A stretch of DNA of 64,000 nt from Leucobacter sp. wl10. Lineage in GTDB: Bacteria; Actinomycetota; Actinomycetes; Actinomycetales; Microbacteriaceae. This document shows positions 35,942-43,060 of this stretch, one piece after another. The stretch is taken from positions 1-64,000 of the forward strand of contig NZ_KZ983993.1 of assembly GCF_003569785.1 (NCBI RefSeq), given 5' to 3'. Position numbers and translations under genes: made by a program. The notes beneath the pieces were generated by a model, which had not been told where the DNA came from, ran no database searches, and worked only from the letters and a program-made list of their open reading frames with translations. Position 1 is the stretch's first letter, and each line of letters starts with the position of its first letter.

Positions 35942-37312
35942 CTACCGAGAGGGCGCTGGCGCCCTCGTATTGAGTGAGTGGAGATCGGCGAGACGCTCTG
36001 CAAGGTTGCCGCTGGCAACCCACACCGCCGGACGTGACTTCGGAAGTCGGAGAAGGAGGCCGAGGCCTTCGAGGTCTCGTAAATCGTTCCGGCCGGTCTG
36101 ACTGGTCACGTTGAAGCGGTTTGCAATGGTTGCGGCGCTCACCGTGGTGTACTCCTGGCTGGAGAGAGACTCCAAGATCTCGCTCTGACGGAAATTCAGT
36201 TGTTCACCTGCGTTGTTCAGCGCTTGCTGCAGTCGAGAGTTCTCCAGCCGCTTTGCTTCGATGTACCGGTCCAGTTGTTCGAGGGCCCGCTTGAAGACTC
36301 GAAGCTGGTGGAGCACGAAATATGTGAGGTCGCCGTCATCGTCCTCAGAATGTTGATAGGCATCACCGTATTTGCCGGGTGCATTTCGAAGGATGCCCGA
36401 TATTGTGGCGAACTCGGTGAGCCAGTAGTCGTTGTGCAGCATAGCCCAGTAGAACGCGATGCGGGCAGTCCTTCCATTCCCGTCTTCGAAGTAGTGATCG
36501 TAGCCGAACATGAAGTGTGTGATGATTGCCCGCACGACGGGGGGCAAGTAAGGAGAGTCTTCTGGTGCGCCATTCGCGAAGCGCGTGAGTTCGTTCAACC
36601 GCTCGGGGAGTTCTTCGGCGGCCGGAGGCACGTGCACGCAGACCTCCCCGGCCCACACGCTGATACGAGCATCGTCTGGTGATTGAAGTTGTCCTGCTCC
36701 TGACGGATCTTCAAGAGTTCCTTCTGTAAGCGTGCGGTGCAGGTCGAGGATGAGCTCTGGGGTGAGCTCGCGCTCGGCAGCGGCTTTCGCTTCTTGCATG
36801 GCCATGTAGTTGTTCAGGATCATCGTCTCCGACACATCCTGAGGGTCGCGGCCGCTATCGATCATTTCGATGGCGATGCGTCGCGTCGTAGAAGCGCCTT
36901 CGAGCTGACTGGAGCGAATCGATTCTTCAAGAAGTGAACGTACGAGGTAGGTGTCGGTGCCTGTGCGATTGAGGTCGTTCTTCGCGCCGCCGACTGTTCC
37001 GCCTGCTCGTCGTGCGATTTCCTCCGAGAGCTGCAGGACTTCATCGGTGAGGTTGACGGTGAATGCGCTGCCGTCTTTCATCCTGAGGGGGAGTCGGCGG
37101 GACTGGGCGGAGCGATTGAACTTGAGCGCAACCCACCACTCGTCTCGTGTGAGGTCAGCCGGAGGGGTTCTTCGGGATATCTCGTCCCAGTGGAGGTACC
37201 GGGAATCGTCGAGAGTCGACATCGTGAGAAGACCAAAGAATCGTTCGCTGTCCTGGGCCATGAGTTCTCGCTGGAGTGCGGAGAAATCCGGTGAAGGGTT
37301 GCGAAGAGGCAT
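35942..37312 (-). CDS. Fic-domain protein with C-terminal winged helix
   Basis: A 456-residue Fic protein, probably an AMP- or other nucleotidyl-transferase acting on host-cell protein targets. The N-terminal inhibitory helix has SSQLEGA near residue 130, the (S/T)xxxE(G/N) motif that blocks ATP. The Fic core has FGYDHYFEDGNGRTAR near residue 265: the catalytic His and the GNGR loop are kept, with Tyr in place of the usual Pro. A coiled region and a winged-helix domain (SAATIANRFNVTSQTGRNDLRDLE) end the protein. I start at 37312 because TAGACT lies 7 nt upstream and the earlier ATG is inside the operator repeats. Base composition is clearly more AT-rich than the flanking iol genes, which suggests transfer. 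Confidence 0.85.
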   Translation of the reverse strand: MPLRNPSPDFSALQRELMAQDSERFFGLLTMSTLDDSRYLHWDEISRRTPPADLTRDEWWVALKFNRSAQSRRLPLRMKDGSAFTVNLTDEVLQLSEEIARRAGGTVGGAKNDLNRTGTDTYLVRSLLEESIRSSQLEGASTTRRIAIEMIDSGRDPQDVSETMILNNYMAMQEAKAAAERELTPELILDLHRTLTEGTLEDPSGAGQLQSPDDARISVWAGEVCVHVPPAAEELPERLNELTRFANGAPEDSPYLPPVVRAIITHFMFGYDHYFEDGNGRTARIAFYWAMLHNDYWLTEFATISGILRNAPGKYGDAYQHSEDDDGDLTYFVLHQLRVFKRALEQLDRYIEAKRLENSRLQQALNNAGEQLNFRQSEILESLSSQEYTTVSAATIANRFNVTSQTGRNDLRDLEGLGLLLRLPKSRPAVWVASGNLAERLADLHSLNTRAPAPSR

Positions 37313-37324
37313 GCTGATGAGTCT

Positions 37325-37362
37325 AGCAAAATGAAGCAAAATCACTCAAAATTTTTTGTTTC
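37325..37362. promoter_or_regulatory. Phased direct repeats at the Fic promoter
   Basis: AGCAAAAT (37325-37332), AGCAAAAT (37335-37342) and CTCAAAAT (37345-37352) recur exactly every 10 bp and are followed by TTTTGTTTC (37354-37362). On the minus strand they cover the -35 region and touch the -10 box TAGACT (37325-37320). This is a good candidate operator for the Fic protein's own winged helix. Confidence 0.6.
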
Positions 37363-37512
37363 AGAAACTTGCGAAGAACTGAGGCTCTCTCGGGGGCCGA
37401 CCCGCCGGAATAGCGATGGTGCGATTCCAGTTCGATGTCGAATTCTGGAATAGCGGGGCGCTTATTCCGATGGGCGATTCGAATGAGGGAATCCCATCTT
37501 CTTTTTGGCCTA

Positions 37513-37546
37513 TTGTCCTGTCAAAGTCGGAATTCGGCGCTAGGAT
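37513..37546 (+). promoter_or_regulatory. iolE promoter with IolR-type operator
   Basis: TTGTCCTGTCAA (37513-37524) differs by one base from TTGTNNNNACAA. CTGTCA (37518-37523) and TAGGAT (37541-37546), spaced 17 nt, are possible -35 and -10 boxes. It gives the iolE-iolG-iolH half of the pathway its own regulated promoter, which is needed because the Fic gene cuts it off from iolD. Confidence 0.6.
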
Positions 37547-37555
37547 GTTCCGGTA

Positions 37556-38512
37556 ATGGATCATCGCGAGAAAGTGCGTGAGCAGATGAGCGACGAAGCA
37601 ATCGAGAACCCCGGTCTCCGCATCGGCACCGCCCCCGACTCCTGGGGGGTGTGGCACGCCGACGATCCGAAGCAGGTGCCCTGGGAGCGCTTCCTCGACG
37701 AGGCAGTCCAGTCCGGTTACGAGTGGATCGAGCTCGGACCCTACGGGTACCTGCCCACTGACCCGCACCGGCTCGAGGACGAGCTCGGGAAGCGCAACCT
37801 GAAGCTCTCCGCCGGCACGGTCTTCACCGGCTTCCACAAGGGCGACGAGCAGTGGCAGCGGGCCTGGGATCAGGCCCTCGCCGTCGCGGGCCTCGCCTCG
37901 AGGCTGGGCGCCGAGCACCTCGTCGTGATCCCCGACCTGTGGCGCAGCGACGTGACGGGAGATAACCTCGAGCCCCGCACCCTCACCGACGAGCAGTGGG
38001 AGAAGCTCGCCGCGGGCCACGACCGGCTCGGCAAGGCGCTGCTCGAGGAGTTCGGCATGAAGCAGCAGTTCCACTCGCACGCCGACAGCCACATCGGCAC
38101 CACGCGCGAGGTCGTCCGCTTCCTCGACGAGACCGATGCGCGCTACACGAACCTCTGCCTCGACACCGGTCACTTCGCCTACTACGGCGGCGACAGCGTG
38201 AAGCTCATCGAGGAGCGCCCGGAGCGGATCGGCTACCTGCATCTCAAGCAGGTCGACCCCGCGCTGCTCTTCGACGTGCTGAAGAACGACACGTCGTTCG
38301 TGGACGCGGTGGCCGAGGGCGTCATGGTCGAGCCGCCGCACGGCATCCCCGACCTCGCGCCCGTGATCGAGGCCGCAGCGCGGATCGACCCCGAGATCTT
38401 CGCGATCGTCGAGCAGGACATGTACGGCTGCGACGTCGACCGCCCGTTCCCCATCGCGAAGCGCACGCGTGAGCACATCTTCGGCTGCACGCACCTCGCT
38501 CGCGTCAGCTGA
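37556..38512 (+). CDS. iolE: IolE-type inosose dehydratase (TIM barrel)
   Basis: A 318-residue AP-endonuclease-2-like TIM barrel. Metal ligands are suggested by QFHSHADSHIGTTREV, LCLDTGHFAYYGGD, YLHLKQVDP and VEQDMYGCD. The segment EQWEKLAAGHDRLGKALLEEFGM matches the WxRVTKGYHTLGKIA region of IolE. It would dehydrate 2-keto-myo-inositol to the diketone that IolD hydrolyses. ATG 37556 lies 9 nt after TAGGAT; ATG 37586 is an alternative. It begins the iolE-iolG-iolH segment. Bacterial IolE proteins vary, so the exact reaction is an inference. Confidence 0.8.
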   Translation: MDHREKVREQMSDEAIENPGLRIGTAPDSWGVWHADDPKQVPWERFLDEAVQSGYEWIELGPYGYLPTDPHRLEDELGKRNLKLSAGTVFTGFHKGDEQWQRAWDQALAVAGLASRLGAEHLVVIPDLWRSDVTGDNLEPRTLTDEQWEKLAAGHDRLGKALLEEFGMKQQFHSHADSHIGTTREVVRFLDETDARYTNLCLDTGHFAYYGGDSVKLIEERPERIGYLHLKQVDPALLFDVLKNDTSFVDAVAEGVMVEPPHGIPDLAPVIEAAARIDPEIFAIVEQDMYGCDVDRPFPIAKRTREHIFGCTHLARVS

Positions 38513-38531
38513 CCATCCGAGAGGACCCGCA

Positions 38532-39548
38532 ATGACCCAAGAACTCCGCATCGCCGTCGTCGGCGCCGGCATGATGGGCGCCGACCACGTCAAGCGCATC
38601 ACCCACCGCATCGCTGGCGCCCGCGTCTCGGCCATCGTCGAGCCGGACGCCGGCCGTGCAGAGGCCGCAGCGGCCGACGCCCCGGGATCCGCCGCGTTCA
38701 CGCGCCTCGAGGACGCGATCGAGGCCGATGCGATGGACGCCGTGCTCATCGCGACCCCCGGGCAGTTCCACGCGCCCGTGCTCAAGCCCGCGCTCGAGGC
38801 GCGGCTGCCGATCCTGTGCGAGAAGCCGCTGACGCAGGACTCCGCGAGCTCGCTCGAGATCCTCGAGATCGAGCAGCGGCTCGACCGCCCGCACATCCAG
38901 CTCGGCTTCATGCGCCGCTTCGACGCCGAGTACCAGCAGCTGCGCGACCTCGTCGTCTCGGGCGAGAGCGGCGAACTGCTCATGGTGCGCGCGCTGCACC
39001 GAAACCCGTCGGTGCCCGAGAGCTACACGAACGACATGCTCATCACCGACTCGGTGGTGCACGAGTTCGACGTGGTGCCGTGGCTCGCCGGGTCGCGGGT
39101 CGTGAGCGTCGAGGTGAAGCACCCGCGCCGCAACTCGCTCGCCCCCGAGCGGCTGCAGGAGCCGATCCTCGTGATCATGGAGCTCGAGAACGGCGTGCTC
39201 GTCGACGTCGAGATGAACGTGAGCGTGCAGTTCGGCTACCAGGTCGCCACCGAGGCGGTGTTCGAGAAGGGCATCGCCCGCATCGGCCAGCCGGCCGGCC
39301 TGCAGCGCTGGGACGCCGGCTACTTCCGGGTGAAGGATCACGAGAGCTTCGTCACCCGCTTCGCCGCCGCCTACGACGCGCAGATCCAGCGCTGGGTCGA
39401 CGCGGTGCGCCGCGGCGACCTCATCGACGGCCCCAACGCGTGGGACGGCTACCTCGTGGCGCTCTCGTGCGAGGCCGGTGTCAAGGCCCTGCACGGCGGC
39501 GGTGTCGTGCCCGTCGAGGCGCCCGAGCGACCCGCCTTCTACGCCTGA
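38532..39548 (+). CDS. Gfo/Idh/MocA dehydrogenase, inositol 2-dehydrogenase-like
   Basis: A 338-residue NAD-dependent dehydrogenase. VVGAGMMGADH is the Rossmann motif. The EKP motif is LCEKPLTQD near residue 98, whose Lys is catalytic. The active-site His lies in SVVHEFDVVPW near 181. It oxidises myo-inositol or a related cyclitol at C2. It lies 19 nt after iolE and 58 nt before iolH, the place of iolG in the C. glutamicum operon. A second, equally good IolG candidate is at 49205. Confidence 0.85.
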   Translation: MTQELRIAVVGAGMMGADHVKRITHRIAGARVSAIVEPDAGRAEAAAADAPGSAAFTRLEDAIEADAMDAVLIATPGQFHAPVLKPALEARLPILCEKPLTQDSASSLEILEIEQRLDRPHIQLGFMRRFDAEYQQLRDLVVSGESGELLMVRALHRNPSVPESYTNDMLITDSVVHEFDVVPWLAGSRVVSVEVKHPRRNSLAPERLQEPILVIMELENGVLVDVEMNVSVQFGYQVATEAVFEKGIARIGQPAGLQRWDAGYFRVKDHESFVTRFAAAYDAQIQRWVDAVRRGDLIDGPNAWDGYLVALSCEAGVKALHGGGVVPVEAPERPAFYA

Positions 39549-39606
39549 TCTGTTCGCTCCGATCGAGCCCGTCGAGTCCCCGGCATCACACCAGCAAAGG
39601 AGCATC

Positions 39607-40479
39607 ATGGTCCGCATCGCACTCGACCCCACGCCCTACAACGGCACCGTCCACCTGCTCGATTTCCCCGACCTCGTCGCGAGGCTCGGCTACGAGTACC
39701 TGCAGCTCACGCCCAACCCGGACTTCGGGCGCCACTTCCACCACCCGAAGGTCGACAGCGACATGATCGCGAAGCTGAAGAAGCGCGCGAGCGACGCCGG
39801 GGTGACCATCACCTCGGTGCTGCCCGTGCAGCGCCTCGGCGGCCCCGAGCCGCACCAGCTGCGCGCCGCGATCCGCAACACCACCCGCTATATCGAGATC
39901 GCGGCCGAGCTCGACGCGCCGATCCTCAACACCGAGTTCTCGGGCCGCCCCGAGCGCGAGGAGGAGTCGGAGAACTGCTTCTACGAAGCGATGGAGGCGC
40001 TCATCCCCGTGCTCGAGCGCGAGGGGGTGCAGCTCAACTTCGATCCGCACCCCGACGACTTCGTCGAGGACGGCCTCGAGGCGTGGCGCATCATCCGCGG
40101 GCTGAACACCGACCGGGTCGGCTTCGTCTACGTGGGCGCGCACACCTTCCACTACGGGGATCGGGCGGCCACGCTGCTGCCCGAGGTCGGCGACCGCCTG
40201 GGCGCGGTCTACGTCTCGGACAGCTTCGACCACACCCGCTCGAACGCGCTGCGCTACATCACCAACCCGCCCGGCAACGCCGTGCGTGTGCACCAGCACC
40301 TGGCGATCGGCGACGGCGACGTCGACTGGGCGGAGCTCTTCGGCACGCTGAAGCAGACCGGCTACCTCGACCGCGAGGACGCGCTCATCGTGTCGAACGT
40401 GTTCGCGGAGGACGAGCGCGCCGATGAGGTGTCGAAGTACCAGCTCGCGAAGATCAGGGAACTGATCGCGGCGGCGTGA
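39607..40479 (+). CDS. iolH: IolH-like sugar phosphate isomerase/epimerase
   Basis: A 290-residue TIM-barrel protein of the AP-endonuclease-2/xylose isomerase-like group. Metal-site candidates are TEFSGRPEREEESENCFYEAM, LNFDPHPDDFVEDG, YVGAHTFHYGD and VHQHLAIGDGDVDW. It follows iolG as in actinobacterial iol operons, where it is called IolH; its precise reaction is not established. AAAGGAG lies just upstream of the ATG. Repeat A copy 2 begins 16 bp after the stop. Confidence 0.8.
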   Translation: MVRIALDPTPYNGTVHLLDFPDLVARLGYEYLQLTPNPDFGRHFHHPKVDSDMIAKLKKRASDAGVTITSVLPVQRLGGPEPHQLRAAIRNTTRYIEIAAELDAPILNTEFSGRPEREEESENCFYEAMEALIPVLEREGVQLNFDPHPDDFVEDGLEAWRIIRGLNTDRVGFVYVGAHTFHYGDRAATLLPEVGDRLGAVYVSDSFDHTRSNALRYITNPPGNAVRVHQHLAIGDGDVDWAELFGTLKQTGYLDREDALIVSNVFAEDERADEVSKYQLAKIRELIAAA

Positions 40480-40494
40480 CCGCTTCCCGTGTTT

Positions 40495-40558
40495 CGTGGG
40501 GTCTGCGGAAGATGTGCCCGTCTCGGCGGGAACGGTCGTGTCTTCGACAGATCCGGTA
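40495..40558. repeat. Dispersed hairpin repeat family A, copy 2
   Basis: This is a diverged copy: left arm 40495-40517, right arm 40536-40558, 18-nt loop. The left arm keeps GTCTGCGGAAGAT and the right arm GTCTTCGACAGATCC. It follows iolH directly and precedes a DUF4143 gene remnant. Confidence 0.7.
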
Positions 40559-40712
40559 TCTATCGCAGGCGGTCGGTGCAGGGCCTACCAGGTTTCCCGG
40601 TTTCAGCCCGTTGTCGCAAGTCGTGCTGAGCCTGAGCCGATGCGCCGAGCGTGAGGCCGGGATCGGTCTGGAACGCGGGCGCGGGTCATGCCCTCTTCCA
40701 TGTGAAGCGTAA

Positions 40713-40961
40713 AAGCTATTCGATTTGCAGCGTAGAGACCACGAGGTCGATCTGGTGGTAGAGGGACTCAACGGAGAAGTGATCGGGATCGAGGTGAAGC
40801 TCTCCGCGCACATCGACGACCGTCACGTGAAGCACCTGAAGTGGTTTCGCGGACAACTGGGTGATCGTGTGGCCGATCTCGTTGTGATCTATTCGGGCAA
40901 GGAGGCATACCGTCGTGCGTACGGGATCGCGGTCATTCCGCTCGCGCTCCTGGGAGCCTGA
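40713..40961 (+). pseudogene. C-terminal remnant of a DUF4143 AAA-type ATPase
   Basis: An 82-codon open stretch after an in-frame TAA. REVDLVV...GIEVK-type residues (HEVDLVVEGLNGEVIGIEVKLSA) form the PD-(D/E)xK-like core that ends DUF4143/AAA_14 ATPases, and the last strand IAVIPLALLG also fits. These proteins are about 400 residues; the P-loop domain is absent and no start signal is present. I regard it as a relic of a laterally acquired gene. Its left edge lies about 150 bp after repeat A copy 2. Confidence 0.7.
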
Positions 40962-40996
40962 CCCGGCGCACCGATATCGGGGCCGGAAGCCCGCCC

Positions 40997-42082
40997 CTAC
41001 GCCCCCGGCAGGATCGCGTCGCGCACGAGCGCGTCGAGCTGGGCGTCGGCGTCGAGGAACTGGCGCAGCGTGTTGCGCGTCGCCCCGAAGTCGAGAAACT
41101 CGTCGACGCTCATGCCGTCGGGCTCGTAGGCCCTGCGGAACTCGCTGAGCCGCGCCAGCTCGTCGAGGATCTCGGGTGCAACCGGGCGGTCGATGCGGTG
41201 CTCGGCGGGGATGCCGTTCTCGTTGATGCGCGCCTGCCAGTCGAACGGCGGCGAGACGACGAGGTCGCCGCCGACGAGCTCCGACCAGTGCAGGAAGCTG
41301 CGGAAGGCGGCGGAGAGGACGCGGCTGCGGTAGCCGCGCTCCGCGAAGATGGCGTGCGCGCGCTTGAGCGCTGCGACGCCGGCCCAGTCGAGCGCGCCGG
41401 GAGTGACGAGGATGCGCTGCTGGTCGGCCCACTTCTTGAGCCAGTCGTCGAGGCGACCGCCCATGATCGTGACGACGTGGCCGAACTCCTGCTCGGGGAG
41501 GCCGTCGGCCGAGCGGCGATCCAGCGCCCGTTCGAGGGCCTCGCCGACCGCGAGCGCCTGCGGCACGGTGAAGCTGCAGGTCGCATTGATGCTGACGCCG
41601 CGGTACGCGGCCTCCTCCATCGCAGCGATGCCGGTCGCGGTAGCCGGGATCTTGACGATGATGTTGGGGGCGAGCTGCGAGAACTCGACGGCCTGCTCGA
41701 CGAGCGCGGCCGTGTCGCGGTAGAGGCGGGGATCGGTCTGGATGGAGAGGCGCCCGTTGCGCCCGCCGCTCGCCTCGAACGCGGGCAGCAGCAGTCTCGC
41801 CGCGTCGATCGAGAGCTCGCGCACCGCGGCCCAGCCGAGGGCCGATTCGCCCCACGTCGGGTGCTCGGCGGCGAGTTCGCGCAGGCGCGGGCCCCAGGTC
41901 TCGGGGTACTTGCTGATCGCGGTGAAGGCGATGACGGGGTTGCAGGTGGCGCCCACGGCGCCGAAGCCGATCGAGGCCGCGAGTTCGTTCGGATCGGCGG
42001 AGTCGTTCCACAGCGCGGTCGGCGTCTCCCGAGCGGCGCGGGCCAGGGGAGCCGTGTGGTTCGAAGAGTCGGCTGCGGTCAC
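40997..42082 (-). CDS. Transaldolase-family protein of the inositol region
   Basis: A 361-residue TIM-barrel protein. GATCNPVIAFTAI is the transaldolase entry motif. The Schiff-base Lys lies in NIIVKIPATATGIAAMEEA near residue 145, and the following strand GVSINATCSFTVPQALAV is also typical. Canonical transaldolases of the pentose pathway differ, and this longer, divergent form often accompanies iol genes. It may cleave or transfer a three-carbon unit in cyclitol breakdown (inference). The start is GTG 42082 with GGAGG 5 nt upstream. An IolR-type palindrome is 41 bp upstream. Confidence 0.8.
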   Translation of the reverse strand: MTAADSSNHTAPLARAARETPTALWNDSADPNELAASIGFGAVGATCNPVIAFTAISKYPETWGPRLRELAAEHPTWGESALGWAAVRELSIDAARLLLPAFEASGGRNGRLSIQTDPRLYRDTAALVEQAVEFSQLAPNIIVKIPATATGIAAMEEAAYRGVSINATCSFTVPQALAVGEALERALDRRSADGLPEQEFGHVVTIMGGRLDDWLKKWADQQRILVTPGALDWAGVAALKRAHAIFAERGYRSRVLSAAFRSFLHWSELVGGDLVVSPPFDWQARINENGIPAEHRIDRPVAPEILDELARLSEFRRAYEPDGMSVDEFLDFGATRNTLRQFLDADAQLDALVRDAILPGA

Positions 42083-42122
42083 GTATACCTCCGTGGATGG
42101 CGGGCACCGTTGCCCGGTTGAT

Positions 42123-42139
42123 TTGTCGTGACAAAGATA
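42123..42139 (-). promoter_or_regulatory. IolR-type operator upstream of the transaldolase gene
   Basis: TTGTCGTGACAA (42123-42134) is a full TTGT-4-ACAA palindrome. On the minus strand TATCTT lies immediately before it as a probable -10, the same order as at the iolR promoter. Confidence 0.62.
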
Positions 42140-42200
42140 CCCGTGATTCGGTGGAGTTGGCTAGTCGGGCCCGGAGCTCTCGCGAGGAGTGCGGGATCGC

Positions 42201-42971
42201 TCAACTCACGAGCAGGTAGACGGCGCCGAGCGCGGTGCACGCGATGACGGCCCTCTCGAAGACGCGCTGCTCGATGCGCAGCGCGATCCAGCGCCCCACG
42301 AACGCCCCGGCGATCACGCCGGGGACGAGCAGCAGGTCGAGCACGAGCGTGCTCGGGCTGATGAGCCCCAGGCTTACCGAGATCGGCACCTTCGCGAGGT
42401 TGATGATCGCGAAGAACCAGGCGGCGGTGCCCAGGAACGCCCGCACCGGGAACCGTGCGGCGAGGAAGTACATCGACATCACGGGGCCGCCGGCGTTCGC
42501 CACCATGGTTGTGAAGCCGCCGAGCGAGCCGTAGCCGATGCGCCCGAATCGGCCGGAGCGCCCGGTGGTGGGACCTCCGGCCCCGTTCGCCGCGGCGCGT
42601 CGCCGCTGCCACAGGGTGAAGGCGATGATGAGCAGCAGGATCACGCCGATGACCCGGCGCACCCAGCCGTCGTCGGCGACGGCGAGGAAGAGGGCGCCGA
42701 TCGCGAGACCGGCGACCACCGCCGGGATGAGCTTGATCAGGGTGGCCCAGTCGGCGTGCCGCCGGTAGCTGAGCAGTGCGAAGAGGTCGCCGACGATGAG
42801 CAGCAGGAGGAGGGCCCCGGTGGAGGCCCTCGCGGGCAGGACGGCGGCGAACACGGCGATGGAGAGCGTATTGATGCCCGGCAGCGCGGTCTTCGAGACG
42901 CCGACGAGCATTGCGGCGAGCGCGAGCAGCACCCAGGCGAAGGGGGCGAGATCGGGGACAATCGGCATCAC
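42201..42971 (-). CDS. TauE/SafE-family membrane transporter
   Basis: A 256-residue integral membrane protein with about eight hydrophobic segments. The conserved family half-motifs are LVGVSKTALPGINTLS near the N terminus and GFTTMVANAGGPVMSMYFLA near residue 155. TauE/SafE proteins export sulfite, sulfonates or other organic anions. It lies between the transaldolase gene (118 bp away) and iolT. A link with inositol is not evident; it may export an organic acid. Confidence 0.85.
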   Translation of the reverse strand: MMPIVPDLAPFAWVLLALAAMLVGVSKTALPGINTLSIAVFAAVLPARASTGALLLLLIVGDLFALLSYRRHADWATLIKLIPAVVAGLAIGALFLAVADDGWVRRVIGVILLLIIAFTLWQRRRAAANGAGGPTTGRSGRFGRIGYGSLGGFTTMVANAGGPVMSMYFLAARFPVRAFLGTAAWFFAIINLAKVPISVSLGLISPSTLVLDLLLVPGVIAGAFVGRWIALRIEQRVFERAVIACTALGAVYLLVS

Positions 42972-43004
42972 CGAGCCACCCTACCCGAAGGTAAGTTTGT
43001 TCAA

Positions 43005-43027
43005 ATGTAACGACATTGTTAAGATTC
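43005..43027 (+). promoter_or_regulatory. Candidate IolR-type sites upstream of iolT
   Basis: ATGTAACGACAT (43005-43016) has the TGT-4-ACA core, and TTGTTAAGATTC (43016-43027) repeats the left half of the iolC site. The string TGTAACGACATT also occurs upstream of the ABC operon at 59420. The matches are weaker than at iolC. Confidence 0.45.
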
Positions 43028-43060
43028 GGTGTGCGTGCTGTTTCGACGCAGGACGCCCGA

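Noticed and set aside
35739..36101. 120-residue plus-strand frame spanning repeat A copy 1 and the 3' end of the Fic gene
   Set aside because: It crosses the hairpin repeat and an A-rich tract, lies antisense to the Fic gene, and has no motif or ribosome-binding site.
36951..37334. 127-residue plus-strand frame within the Fic gene region
   Set aside because: It is antisense to a well-supported Fic gene and has no recognisable features.
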